A DNA stretch of 64,000 nt from Pollutiaquabacter aromativorans (GTDB lineage: Bacteria; Bacteroidota; Bacteroidia; AKYH767-A; 2013-40CM-41-45), in contig CP185379.1 in the NCBI GenBank assembly GCA_049177215.1, positions 2,542,001-2,606,000 on the forward strand, read 5' to 3'. The notes under the pieces were generated by a model that was given only the letters and a program-made list of their open reading frames with translations, ran no database searches and was not told where the DNA came from. How positions within the stretch are numbered: position 1 is the stretch's first letter; each line of letters opens with the position of its first letter. Of this stretch, positions 44,698-53,220 are shown in pieces. The position numbers and the translations under genes were made by a program.

Positions 44698-46689
44698 GTG
44701 AATCAGCCGCAACGTCCTTACTGCAACGATCTGCTACACTACTCCCGCTTCGTGACACGAGAGGTCAGGATCGGTGAACTTTTAATGGGCGCGCATCACC
44801 CGATCCGGGTGCAGTCGATGACCACGACCGACACGATGGACACCGCCGCCACCGTCGCGCAGAGTATCCGGATGATCGAAGCAGGCTGCGAGTTGGTGCG
44901 GATCACGGCGCCCAGTGTGAACGAGGCGAAGAACCTGGAAAACATCAAGGCGGAACTGCGCAAGCGCGGTTATGCCACACCGCTCGTCGCCGACATCCAC
45001 TTCACCCCGAACGCGGCCGAAGTCGCCGCGCGGATCGTGGAAAAGGTGCGGGTCAATCCCGGCAATTACGCCGACAAGAAGAAATTCGAATCCATCGACT
45101 ATACCGATGACGCCTATGAAGCCGAACTGGATCGTATCCGGGAACGCTTTACCCCGCTCGTGCGCATCTGCAAGGAATATGGTACGGCGATGCGCATCGG
45201 CACCAACCACGGTTCGTTGAGCGACCGCATCCTGAGCCGCTACGGCGACACGCCGCTGGGCATGGTGGAATCGGCGATGGAATTCCTCCGCATCTGCGAA
45301 GCGGAAAACTTCCACCAGATCGTGCTTTCGATGAAAGCCAGCAACACCCAGGTGATGGTACAGGCGTACCGGTTGCTCGTCGCGACCATGCGCGAGCACG
45401 GCATGAACTACCCGCTGCACCTGGGCGTCACCGAAGCCGGCGACGGCGAAGACGGCCGCATCAAGTCGGCCGTAGGCATCGGCACCCTGCTGGAAGACGG
45501 ACTGGGTGATACGATCCGGGTATCGTTGACGGAGGATCCCGAGTTCGAGATTCCGGTTGCGAAGGCGTTGGCAAAGAGGTACGAGGAGCGAAATGCGAGG
45601 GGCGAGGGACGAGGGACGAGGGGCGAGGGACGGTCCGCCTTCGCTGAAGCTTCGGCGGATGGTGGATGGAGTTTGCCTTATTCGCCTTATGATTATTCGC
45701 GGAGGGAGACGCGGGAGGTTTTGCATGTGGGTGGCAAGCAGGTGCCGCGGGTGATCGCGGACTATAGCAAGAAAGAGACGATCACGCCGGCTTCGTTGTT
45801 CGGTGTGGGTTATCAGTATTCGGTTCCGCTTGACAAGTGGAACCTGACGGATCAGGCGTGTGATTTCCTGTACACCGGCGATCAGGTGCTCGACTTTGAA
45901 ATCCCCGGCACGCTGGGGATCATCGTGAACTCCGGGACCTTTGCAAGGCTGGAAAATAAAGAACGCTACTATCCGCTCTTCTGTGCCGACGAATACTTCC
46001 GGGCGATGAAGCGTTCCGAACGGTTGAACTTCGTTGCCATTGATCGGAAAACTCTAACAGAAAATTCCGCATTCGATCTCCAGCGGCTCGATGCGACGGT
46101 CGTGCTGGTGGTCGACACCATGGCGGAACACGGCATGGCGGAAGAGCGCGACGCGATCCGGATCCTGATGGAACGCGGCTGTCCTTGTCCGGTCATCCTG
46201 AAGCGCAACTACGCCAACCTTTCTCCGGAGCAGTTACAGCTCTTCTCCTCCACCGACCTGGGCGGGCTTTTGCTCGACGGCATGGGCGACGGCATCTGGA
46301 TCAAGGCACCGGGTGTAGCGTCGGAAGCGACGATCAACAGCACCGGCTTCGGCATCCTGCAGGCGACCCGTACGCGCATCTCGAAGACGGAATACATCTC
46401 CTGTCCGAGTTGCGGACGCACCTTGTTCGACTTACAGGAAACGACGGCGAAGATCCGCGCGCGTACCGATCATCTCAAAGGCGTCAAGATCGGCATCATG
46501 GGATGCATCGTGAATGGTCCGGGTGAAATGGCGGATGCCGACTACGGGTATGTCGGCACCGGCCCCGGTAAGATCACCCTCTACAAAGGCCGCGAAGTCG
46601 TGAAACGCAACATCGACGAAGCGGAAGCAGTGGATCAGCTCATCGGGCTGATTCGGGAGCATGGGGATTGGGTGGAGACAGAGCGGTGA
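44698..46689 (+). CDS. ispG: 4-hydroxy-3-methylbut-2-enyl diphosphate synthase (IspG/GcpE, large form) with inserted repeat
   Basis: Penultimate step of the MEP isoprenoid pathway. The N-terminal TIM barrel (MGAHHPIRVQSMTT onward) is followed by the extra domain found in Bacteroidota and plant enzymes. The C-terminal [4Fe-4S] domain has CPSC and MGCIVNGPGE. Start at GTG 44698, just downstream of a -7 box, matches homologue N-termini (YCNDLLHYSR). At about residues 298-322 the protein contains ARGEGRGTRGEGR and then SAFAEASADGG. The first block is translated GGGACGA repeat DNA and the second a translated palindrome, both in frame. They sit in the linker after the barrel, where homologues have a short variable loop. 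All catalytic motifs are intact, so the enzyme is probably active. Confidence 0.95.
   Translation: MNQPQRPYCNDLLHYSRFVTREVRIGELLMGAHHPIRVQSMTTTDTMDTAATVAQSIRMIEAGCELVRITAPSVNEAKNLENIKAELRKRGYATPLVADIHFTPNAAEVAARIVEKVRVNPGNYADKKKFESIDYTDDAYEAELDRIRERFTPLVRICKEYGTAMRIGTNHGSLSDRILSRYGDTPLGMVESAMEFLRICEAENFHQIVLSMKASNTQVMVQAYRLLVATMREHGMNYPLHLGVTEAGDGEDGRIKSAVGIGTLLEDGLGDTIRVSLTEDPEFEIPVAKALAKRYEERNARGEGRGTRGEGRSAFAEASADGGWSLPYSPYDYSRRETREVLHVGGKQVPRVIADYSKKETITPASLFGVGYQYSVPLDKWNLTDQACDFLYTGDQVLDFEIPGTLGIIVNSGTFARLENKERYYPLFCADEYFRAMKRSERLNFVAIDRKTLTENSAFDLQRLDATVVLVVDTMAEHGMAEERDAIRILMERGCPCPVILKRNYANLSPEQLQLFSSTDLGGLLLDGMGDGIWIKAPGVASEATINSTGFGILQATRTRISKTEYISCPSCGRTLFDLQETTAKIRARTDHLKGVKIGIMGCIVNGPGEMADADYGYVGTGPGKITLYKGREVVKRNIDEAEAVDQLIGLIREHGDWVETER
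45590..45633 (+). repeat. Heptad repeat inside ispG
   Basis: GGGCGAG and GGGACGA units in tandem, the same motif as the intergenic tracts, read in frame as an Arg/Gly/Glu-rich segment. Confidence 0.88.
45634..45659. repeat. Palindromic element copy 1 (inside ispG)
   Basis: A 26-bp near-palindrome with arms TCCGCCTTCGC and GCTTCGGCGGA. Copy 2 is at 61182-61207, also flanked by GGGACGA repeats, and shares the core TTCGCT(g/a)AAGCTTCGG when read on the opposite strand. Translated here as SAFAEASAD. Confidence 0.8.
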
Positions 46690-46846
46690 GGCGAGGGACG
46701 AGGGACGAGGGACGAGGGACGAGGGTCGAAGGACGAGGGTCGAGGGCGAGTGACGAGGAAATGATACAGGGCAGACTGCCTACCGCAGACTGCCCACCGT
46801 CTACCGCCTACTGCCTACCGCCTACTGCCAACCGCAATCTGCCAAC
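46684..46846 (+). repeat. Heptad repeat tract between ispG and the dioxygenase-like gene
   Basis: GGGACGA units to about 46762 are followed by a different heptad series, CTGCCTA, CCGCCTA, CTGCCAA and CCGCAGA, from about 46773 to 46856. The block fills the gap between the two convergent stops. Confidence 0.88.
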
Positions 46847-46849
46847 CGC

Positions 46850-47815
46850 TTACCGTACTCCAAACACCTCACGCGTAACCCAACTCTTCCCCCACTCTGC
46901 CAGTTCCGCTTCGGACCAGAGTTCGGGATAGAAGATACGTTTCTGGAAACGCGGTGGCAGGTACTTCTGCCAGTTGGTGCCGCCGGTGGCTTTGATGTCT
47001 TCGGGATCTTTTTGCAGGTAACGGACCGCCGACTTGTAATGGCTGAGTGGCCAGTTGACGTTCACGTTGACGTCGAGCATGCGGAACGCGTTGCGGAGCG
47101 CTTCGTTCTGTTGCTCCTCGGGAGAGAGTCGCGAAAAGATCTGCCAGAGGTTCTTCTTACCGTAGGCTTCGGCCAGGGCGATCAACTGCTCCGAGTACTT
47201 TCCCTCGAACTGCTCGAGCGTGAGCGTCTTCTTTCCGCTCTTCAGTTCGGTGGCGCCGGCTTTCCAATAGATGTGTTCGAAGAGCTCCCGCACCGATTTG
47301 TTCTGACCCTGTAACTGCTCGCGCACATCCTTGCTCACGAGGCGGATGAAGTCCGTCGCGCAGATCTCGATCATCCGGTACTGGGCGCTTTGGAAGCCGC
47401 TGGCCGGCAGCAGGCTCATCCGGAACTTGAGAAACTGTTCCGGCTCCATGCCGTCAACCATGATGTCGAAGGAGCGTACCAGGTTTTCGAAATACCCATT
47501 GATCCGCTCCATCCGGCGAAGCAGGAACTTACCGTCGACCGTCGCGCGATCGCTGATCTGTTCGATCTCGCTCAGACAGAGCTTGAAATACAGCTCGGTG
47601 ATCTGGTGATAGATGATGAAGATCTTCTCGTCCGGAAAGCTGGTCTTGGGATTCTGCAGCGACAGGAGCGTATCGACGTGGATGTAATCCCAGTACGTGA
47701 GGTAATCGGCATACAGCAGGCCGTCGAGGTACGAGAGGAGGTCCTGTCCCATGACGTCGTACTTCTTCTGAAGCGCTTCGATGCGGGAGAGGATATCGGG
47801 CGAAGGACCGGACAT
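46850..47815 (-). CDS. Tryptophan 2,3-dioxygenase family haem protein
   Basis: A 321-residue member of the tryptophan 2,3-dioxygenase family, the entry enzyme of the kynurenine pathway. Family landmarks: LTYWDYIHVDTLLSLQ, then EKIFIIYHQITELYFKL with His70 at the active-site His position. SGFQSAQYRMIE carries the substrate-binding Arg147, and WPLSHYKSAVRYL has His259 as probable haem ligand. GGTNWQKYL provides the GT motif. Several positions differ from classical enzymes (HQITELYF instead of HQxYELWF), so substrate preference may differ. No other kynurenine genes are in the window. The stop is 3 bp beyond a heptad repeat block. Confidence 0.85.
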   Translation of the reverse strand: MSGPSPDILSRIEALQKKYDVMGQDLLSYLDGLLYADYLTYWDYIHVDTLLSLQNPKTSFPDEKIFIIYHQITELYFKLCLSEIEQISDRATVDGKFLLRRMERINGYFENLVRSFDIMVDGMEPEQFLKFRMSLLPASGFQSAQYRMIEICATDFIRLVSKDVREQLQGQNKSVRELFEHIYWKAGATELKSGKKTLTLEQFEGKYSEQLIALAEAYGKKNLWQIFSRLSPEEQQNEALRNAFRMLDVNVNVNWPLSHYKSAVRYLQKDPEDIKATGGTNWQKYLPPRFQKRIFYPELWSEAELAEWGKSWVTREVFGVR

Positions 47816-48003
47816 TTGAACCAGAGTTTATCGATCAGAGCGCTAAAAGTATTGAAATCCTCCGAAAGCTGCGGCTGACCGGCATCAGTGCGGTGGGTAT
47901 CTTTTTGCAGGTCGACCGACACCGCTGACAGGAATTAACGTTACTTAACTGCCGCGGAATACACGATATCGAACCGGATTCCGTTACCAGTCAAACTCCC
48001 TCC

Positions 48004-49356
48004 ATGGACCAACCCTCCCTCTTCGAACGACTGAACGCCTGGGCACGCCGTTCCGTCACGCTCAAGCTTTTCTCGATCGGCATCCTCATCCTGTTGCTGC
48101 TCATTCCCTCCACGATGATCCAGTCGCTGGTGTATGAACGGCAGTCGATCCGTGCCAGCGCCGTGGAGGAAGTGAGTTCGAAATGGGGCCGCGAGCAGAC
48201 CGTGGCCGGGCCGGTGATCACCCTACCCTACCTCGAGCGGCGCACGAACGAGAAAGGACAGGTCGAGCTGGTCAAGCAATACGCGCACTTCCTGCCGGAC
48301 GAATTGAACGTCAGCGGCGACCTGAAAACCGAGGAACGCCACCGTGGCATTCACGTAGTCGTGCTGTACACCGGAAAGATCCGGGTACAAGGACGATTCA
48401 AAGCGCCCGACATCGGATCGTTGGGGATCGCCGCTGCCGATGCGCGCCCGCAGGAAGCGAGCATGATGCTGGGCATCACCGACATGAAAGGGATCAAGGG
48501 CGACATCAACCTACGCTTGAACGACACCACCTACAGCTTCGGGCCGGGGCTGCCGGCGAAAGACCTGTTCGCCAGCGGGGCCAGCATGCCGATACGCCTT
48601 ACCGGCGATACGACTTACACCTTTGATTTCACGCTGGACCTGAACGGAAGCAGTGCCCTGCATTTTCTGCCGTTCGGACGCACGACCAGCGTGACCTTGA
48701 AATCACCCTGGGCGAGTCCGAGCTTCGAGGGCTACGCGCTTCCGGAGTCGCGGGACGTACAGACCAGCGGCTTTACGGCGACCTGGAAGATGACGCAACT
48801 CAACCGGAACTATCCGCAGCAGGGCTTGGGCAACTTCATCGGCGGCAACGCGGATGAGTACAGTCTGGCCAATCAGGAAGCCTATGCCGGATTCGGTGTG
48901 CGGCTGTTGTTGCCGGTGGACCATTATACCGAGACCTACCGCTCGGTGAAGTACTGCCTGATGTTCATCGTGATCACCTTCCTCACCTTCTTCTTCGTGG
49001 AGATCCTGAACAAGCGTCGCATCCACCCGATCCAGTACCTGCTGGTAGGTTTCGCGATTTGTCTCTTCTACGTATTGCTGCTGTCGATCTCGGAGCACCT
49101 GAACTTCGGCAAGTCGTACCTGATCGCCTGCCTGGCGATCCTGGGCCTGATCACGTATTACGTCTGGCACATCTTCCACAACCGGAAGATGACGCTGGTC
49201 TTTTCCGGATTGCTGGCGCTGCTGTACGGCTTCTTCTATTCGCTATTGCAACTGGAAGACTACGCGTTGTTGCTGGGCAGTCTCGGCCTCTTCGTGATCC
49301 TGGGTACGATCATGTACCTCACGCGAAAGGTGGACTGGTACGCCGGGCGCGATTAA
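48004..49356 (+). CDS. creD: Inner-membrane protein CreD/Cet family
   Basis: A 450-residue protein of the CreD family. One N-terminal transmembrane helix (about residues 20-42) is followed by a large periplasmic beta-rich domain with VAGPVITLPYLER and FLPFGRTTSVTLKSPWASPSF. Five or six helices (from about 318) then carry the family motif RRIHPIQYLLVGFAICLFY in parts. CreD is linked to envelope stress and beta-lactam response in Proteobacteria, usually beside the two-component system CreBC, which is absent here. Bacteroidota commonly carry CreD alone. Confidence 0.93.
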   Translation: MDQPSLFERLNAWARRSVTLKLFSIGILILLLLIPSTMIQSLVYERQSIRASAVEEVSSKWGREQTVAGPVITLPYLERRTNEKGQVELVKQYAHFLPDELNVSGDLKTEERHRGIHVVVLYTGKIRVQGRFKAPDIGSLGIAAADARPQEASMMLGITDMKGIKGDINLRLNDTTYSFGPGLPAKDLFASGASMPIRLTGDTTYTFDFTLDLNGSSALHFLPFGRTTSVTLKSPWASPSFEGYALPESRDVQTSGFTATWKMTQLNRNYPQQGLGNFIGGNADEYSLANQEAYAGFGVRLLLPVDHYTETYRSVKYCLMFIVITFLTFFFVEILNKRRIHPIQYLLVGFAICLFYVLLLSISEHLNFGKSYLIACLAILGLITYYVWHIFHNRKMTLVFSGLLALLYGFFYSLLQLEDYALLLGSLGLFVILGTIMYLTRKVDWYAGRD

Positions 49357-49381
49357 GCATCCCCGGGTTCGCAGGCAATAC

Positions 49382-49945
49382 TCAGACATAGAGTCCCCAT
49401 TCGTCCTCGAACTCGTCCTTTTCGAACAGTTGTACCCATGCGCGAAAAGCGTGGCGGAAGGTGTTGATCTCACGCCGGATCGCGTCGATGTAGGATCGTT
49501 GTATCAATCCCTCGGCTGCGAAAAGGAGCAGGGAAGCCTGGATCGTCCGCGCGCGCGCCCGTATCTCCGAAGCATTCTCCATGCGGATGATATACAGGCA
49601 GGCATTGGTCACCTCCAATTTTACCGATACGCACATGGCTTCACCCAACAGGTGCAGGGCGTGATCGTACAAAAACAGGTGCGGATTGTCGCCGGCAGAC
49701 GCGTGTAGCTGTTCTTCCGTAAGGGTGTCTACCGGCACCGCCGTATCGCCCGACTTCGCTTTAGCCGCGAGGCCCTCCAGGGCTGCCTCCAGCAGTTTCT
49801 GCACGGTTTCCCATTGCGCGCAGGCTTGCTGCCAGGCTCCGTAGAGCGGGCGCGTCTTCCACTCCTCTCCTTCCTCTTCGAAGTAACCGCCAAACTCCGG
49901 GTCGAAGCCCTCCGGCTCGCCAAATTGTTCCAGATCGTCGCTCAT
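49382..49945 (-). CDS. Hypothetical helical protein
   Basis: A 187-residue soluble protein with an acidic N-terminus (FGEPEGFDPEFGGYFEEEGEE) and then long amphipathic helices to the end (HALHLLGEAMCVSVKLEVTNACLYIIRM, given here as parts of about residues 95-125). I do not recognise the family. The ATG at 49945 was chosen over a TTG at 49966. It lies convergent to creD, 25 bp away. Confidence 0.65.
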   Translation of the reverse strand: MSDDLEQFGEPEGFDPEFGGYFEEEGEEWKTRPLYGAWQQACAQWETVQKLLEAALEGLAAKAKSGDTAVPVDTLTEEQLHASAGDNPHLFLYDHALHLLGEAMCVSVKLEVTNACLYIIRMENASEIRARARTIQASLLLFAAEGLIQRSYIDAIRREINTFRHAFRAWVQLFEKDEFEDEWGLYV

Positions 49946-50106
49946 GTCGCTTGTATGTGAGGACAAACATAGGGGCGGGAGAAGATGATGGCAACCGCAT
50001 AAATGCGGGAAAAATAAAATCCTTTATTTCGGTATTGGGTCCTTAATTAAATTGACTTCATGAAGCCGCATTCTTTGAGCAATTTCTTCATTTGAGTCAA
50101 GCTGGA

Positions 50107-50180
50107 AATCAGGCAATCACTTGATCCACCAGCGCCCGATTGCATCTGCTCAAGTGATACTGAAAAACAGAAATGTTACC
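50107..50180 (+). repeat. Imperfect direct repeat, copy A
   Basis: About 85% identical over 74 bp to 52091-52165. It contains a small stem ATCAGG/CTTGAT (copy B: ATCGGG/CCCGAT, so the changes are compensatory) and, in this copy only, a perfect 9-bp inverted repeat ATCACTTGA/TCAAGTGAT (50117-50125, 50150-50158). Confidence 0.8.
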
Positions 50181-50311
50181 TTACCTTGGAAGAAGAGATG
50201 GGTAGAGATGTAAATATCCTTGACCTCGATTCAATTCAAGCAGGAGCATATCTTGTTCGTGTAGAGGCGAGTGAAATGAATTGGTGCTTGCCATTATGTA
50301 TTTTTAAATAA
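50181..50311 (+). pseudogene. Remnant of a T9SS C-terminal sorting domain
   Basis: The frame ending at the TAA 50309-50311 encodes VNILDLDSIQAGAYLVRVEA and a short tail ending CIFK. This is the last ~45 residues of a typical type A sorting domain (LDLSxLxAGxYxVRV). No start codon, signal peptide or body precedes it: the frame closes at 50093, and copy A of the direct repeat occupies that space. The stop lies 7 bp before the next T9SS gene. It looks like the tail of a deleted or replaced cargo gene. 49946-50106 shows nothing else. Confidence 0.6.
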
Positions 50312-50318
50312 CAGACCC

Positions 50319-51935
50319 ATGAAAGCTTTAATTATATTATTTCTGTGTTTCGGATTCTTAGCAGATGTAAATGCTCAACAACTTGGTGACGTAACATTGA
50401 TCCAGGGTTATGGTGATGATGCTGTAAGTGTAGCCCATTCAGATCACGGCATTTTATTTGCGGGCCGATACGGGGGCACTGGTGTTGTTGTGGGTGGGGA
50501 TACACTTTATCCATCCAATGGCTTGGGAGATATGTTCATTGGCCTTATGAATGAGTCCTTATCCGAAATTCTATGGATCCGCTCCATTGGAGGGTATAAT
50601 GCACCTGGTGTTTTCGAGGATTGTAGCATTGTGGCAATTTCTAATGATGGTTTTTATATCTCTGGAACTTTTGGTGGTCCATTCTCTGTAGACGCTCATC
50701 AAGCGGTTGTAAGGGGTGGGCAAGATGCATTCTTGGCCAAATTTGATTATTCGGGTAATTGTCTCTGGTTAAAATCTACGGGAGGATTAATGGATGATAA
50801 GGATGGACCTGTCGTTTTGACTTACGATGACAAAATCTTATGGATGGTATATGCGGAGAATTCGGGAACCATTGATACAATCAATGTATCGAAGGGAGGG
50901 TATTTGGTCACCTTGGATCTAGATGGAAATGTTCTGGCAGTTAAAGATCACTTTACCTCTGCCGTGCGTTTCTATTCCATGGCCATACAGGGTTCTTCGA
51001 TCTATTGTTCCGGCCAGACGCAGAATGATACTGCCGCTTTTGGACCTATTGAGTGGGTAGGCCCCAATCCCCAGGATATTGTACTGGCAAAATGCGATTT
51101 GAGTGGTAATCCGATCTGGGGTAAACGGTTTGTATCAGGCCGTAGCGGCGGTTGTGGCGGCCAATTGAGGGTAGATCGAACCGGATCAATTTATGTTGCG
51201 GGAAATTATCGTGATAGTCTTATAGCGGATGGAAATTCGATTCGAAACTACAACGGCTCTAACTACGAGGATGTATTTATTGCACGTTTTGATTCGAATG
51301 GAGTCAACCAGTGGTTAAGGAACGGGGCATCAAATTACGCACGGGGTTTCGGACTGACAATGGATACGGATTCAACCTTCTACATAATCGGAGGTTTCAC
51401 CGATACCCTAATTTTCGGTACTCATCAACTTTTTTCCCCAGGTTATGATTGTTTATTTCTCTCTCGATTTACAAGATCTGGAGATTGCATCGGCGTTTTG
51501 CCTTTTTCAGGCGGTTTTGGCAATACCATTGCAATTGACATAAGTGGTTTTCCTATTGTTTCTGGAATTTTTTATGATTCTATCCAGGTTCAGGGAATAA
51601 CCTCTTCGAGTTGGGGGCAAGGCGATGCCTTCATCGGTCGGATGGATAAGATCACCGGCATTGCCAATGAGGCAAGAATGGATGGTAATGGTCTGGTGAT
51701 ATATGCCAACCCCAATGATGGCAGTTTTCGGATCCGTGTTCCGGCACCCCTATCCACCCTCAAAGGAGCTCGTTTAACCGTGTACGATTCAAAGGGATCG
51801 CTGGTAGAGCAATTTATTTTTGACTCGCATGCAGAAGCACCCATCGTACGGCTGCACAATGCCATGCCCGGTCAGTATGTCTTGCGGCTCGAACAGGATG
51901 GAAGGGTGTTTTCAGGGAGATTGATAGTGAAATAA
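50319..51935 (+). CDS. AT-rich T9SS C-terminal sorting-domain protein with propeller-like repeats
   Basis: A 538-residue exported protein. The signal peptide is at about 1-19 (IILFLCFGFLADVNAQ). The body has about eight repeats of the SBBP-like kind: GGQDAFLAKFDYSGNCLWLKS, QDIVLAKCDLSGNPIWGK, EDVFIARFDSNGVNQWLR, DCLFLSRFTRSGDCIG. Each has an acidic loop and a G-x-x-x-W strand, consistent with a beta-propeller. A type A sorting domain forms the C-terminus (VIYANPNDGSFRIRV ... MPGQYVLRLEQD). Base composition is visibly more AT-rich than the neighbours, and the gene lies between copies of a 74-bp repeat. Confidence 0.88.
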   Translation: MKALIILFLCFGFLADVNAQQLGDVTLIQGYGDDAVSVAHSDHGILFAGRYGGTGVVVGGDTLYPSNGLGDMFIGLMNESLSEILWIRSIGGYNAPGVFEDCSIVAISNDGFYISGTFGGPFSVDAHQAVVRGGQDAFLAKFDYSGNCLWLKSTGGLMDDKDGPVVLTYDDKILWMVYAENSGTIDTINVSKGGYLVTLDLDGNVLAVKDHFTSAVRFYSMAIQGSSIYCSGQTQNDTAAFGPIEWVGPNPQDIVLAKCDLSGNPIWGKRFVSGRSGGCGGQLRVDRTGSIYVAGNYRDSLIADGNSIRNYNGSNYEDVFIARFDSNGVNQWLRNGASNYARGFGLTMDTDSTFYIIGGFTDTLIFGTHQLFSPGYDCLFLSRFTRSGDCIGVLPFSGGFGNTIAIDISGFPIVSGIFYDSIQVQGITSSSWGQGDAFIGRMDKITGIANEARMDGNGLVIYANPNDGSFRIRVPAPLSTLKGARLTVYDSKGSLVEQFIFDSHAEAPIVRLHNAMPGQYVLRLEQDGRVFSGRLIVK

Positions 51936-52090
51936 GCCCGGAGTTCGTTGCATCCGTGTGGGCTTCATTTATTGAAACTACGGTCCAGACGACTGTGTTC
52001 GCTTGCGTATTCTTCAGCATCTGGTGAACCAGGTGAAGATTAAAAGAATCAGGTACTGTCCACAGGCAGGATTAAGTACCATCATTCCAT

Positions 52091-52165
52091 GAATCGGGCA
52101 ATGACCCGATCCACCAACGCCTGATTGCATCTGCTCAAGGGAAACTGAAAAAACAGGAATATTAC
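52091..52165 (+). repeat. Imperfect direct repeat, copy B
   Basis: Matches copy A at 50107-50180. Its right end touches the stop codon of the minus-strand DUF3108 gene (52162-52164). Stem ATCGGG/CCCGAT is intact. 51936-52090 contains no gene. Confidence 0.8.
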
Positions 52166-52950
52166 TTCCCCACAATCGCCGGCTGGTTCGCCAGGTTTTC
52201 GTAGCCGACGAGGTCCATCTTGATGGAGCCGACGAGGATGTCGGTTTGAACGCGCACGGGAATGCGGTTGGGGTCGTCGCTGACCCAGACGGTCATGTCC
52301 TCGTTGTCCTTGAACACGCGGCCTTCGACCAGCATCGGACGGAATTTGATGCACCGGAAGGTGCCCATCTTGGTCTTGATCTCTTCCTTGCCGATGTACT
52401 TGATGTTCATCGGGAAGATCGCGTCGTCGAGGTAGCCGTTGATGGGAAAGATGTCGCCTTCTTTGGCGTTGCTGAAGTCGATGGTGCGGGCGTAGTAGAA
52501 AGCGGAGACCAGGTCCTGGGTATTCTCGGGGATCGAGATGGTGGCTTTCTCGCTTTTCGCGGAATCGCTGTAGTGGTTGAAGCTGACGTTCTGGTTGATG
52601 ATGTAACCGCCTTCGTTGACGCGGCGGATGAACAGCCAGGGCAGCATGGCGTCCTTGTCGATGACGGACTCGTAGCGGTCGCGGACTTTGAAGAACCAGT
52701 CGAAGGCGCCGACGGAGCGGCCGGTGCCCACGACGTGGTAGCAGTCGCGGTTACCGAAGTTCTTGAGTTCGGGTTTTACTTCGAGGGTGGCTTCGCCGGC
52801 ATCCATGAATCCGTAGTGGATGCGGAATTTGAGCACTTCGCCGGGGCGGAAGGCGTTGTGGTTCAGGGAGCGGAGTTTCTTCTGGCCGGCGGCGCTGGTG
52901 ATGGTGCAAGCGGCGAGGAAGAGGATCAGGAATCGGATGCGAAGATTCAT
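52162..52950 (-). CDS. DUF3108 domain secreted protein
   Basis: A 262-residue protein with a signal peptide (LRIRFLILFLAACTITSAAG). The DUF3108 domain begins NAFRPGEVLKFRIHYGFMDAGEATLEV and continues with VGTGRSVGAFDWFFKVRDRYESVID, DAIFPMNIKYIGKEEIKTKMGTF and VWVSDDPNRIPVRVQ. The family is periplasmic, beta-rich and uncharacterised. The ATG at 52950 fits the signal peptide; the open frame extends 10 codons further. A TATCTTTG box lies 65 bp upstream. Confidence 0.88.
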   Translation of the reverse strand: MNLRIRFLILFLAACTITSAAGQKKLRSLNHNAFRPGEVLKFRIHYGFMDAGEATLEVKPELKNFGNRDCYHVVGTGRSVGAFDWFFKVRDRYESVIDKDAMLPWLFIRRVNEGGYIINQNVSFNHYSDSAKSEKATISIPENTQDLVSAFYYARTIDFSNAKEGDIFPINGYLDDAIFPMNIKYIGKEEIKTKMGTFRCIKFRPMLVEGRVFKDNEDMTVWVSDDPNRIPVRVQTDILVGSIKMDLVGYENLANQPAIVGK

Positions 52951-53015
52951 GGCGCCTTGACTTGGCAAAGATTGTTCCAAGGAGTAAAATGCTGGTTTAC
53001 AGCCTTATTCTTTAG

Positions 53016-53023
53016 CAAAGATA
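53016..53023 (-). promoter_or_regulatory. -7 box of the DUF3108 gene
   Basis: Minus-strand TATCTTTG, exact consensus, 65 bp before the ATG. No clear -33 element. Confidence 0.45.
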
Positions 53024-53099
53024 GGGTATGGAACAAAACAATCGAATGGATTAACGGAGGATTAACTATTTCGATTGTGGCAACTGCCAGGTAAAAAAA

Positions 53100-53205
53100 C
53101 CACGGAGGACTCAGAGGTATTCACAGAGGACACCGAGGGCGGAAGGCAGTTGGCAGTATGCAGCTAGCAAGACCCTCGCACCTCGTCGCTCGTCCCACGT
53201 CCCTG
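53100..53205 (+). repeat. Heptad repeat tract (CACGGAG, GGCAGTT and CGTCCCA series)
   Basis: Three short series in the same 7-bp register: CACGGAG/GACTCAG/CACAGAG/GACACCG (53101-53137), GGCAGTT/GGCAGTA (53144-53162), and CTCGTCG/CTCGTCC/CACGTCC (53178-53203). Degenerate but related to the other tracts. Confidence 0.65.
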
Positions 53206-53220
53206 ATCGAACGATCGGAA

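Noticed and set aside
50107..52165. Integron cassette with attC sites
   Set aside because: The flanking repeats lack paired RYYYAAC/GTTRRRY core sites, and there is no integrase in the window.
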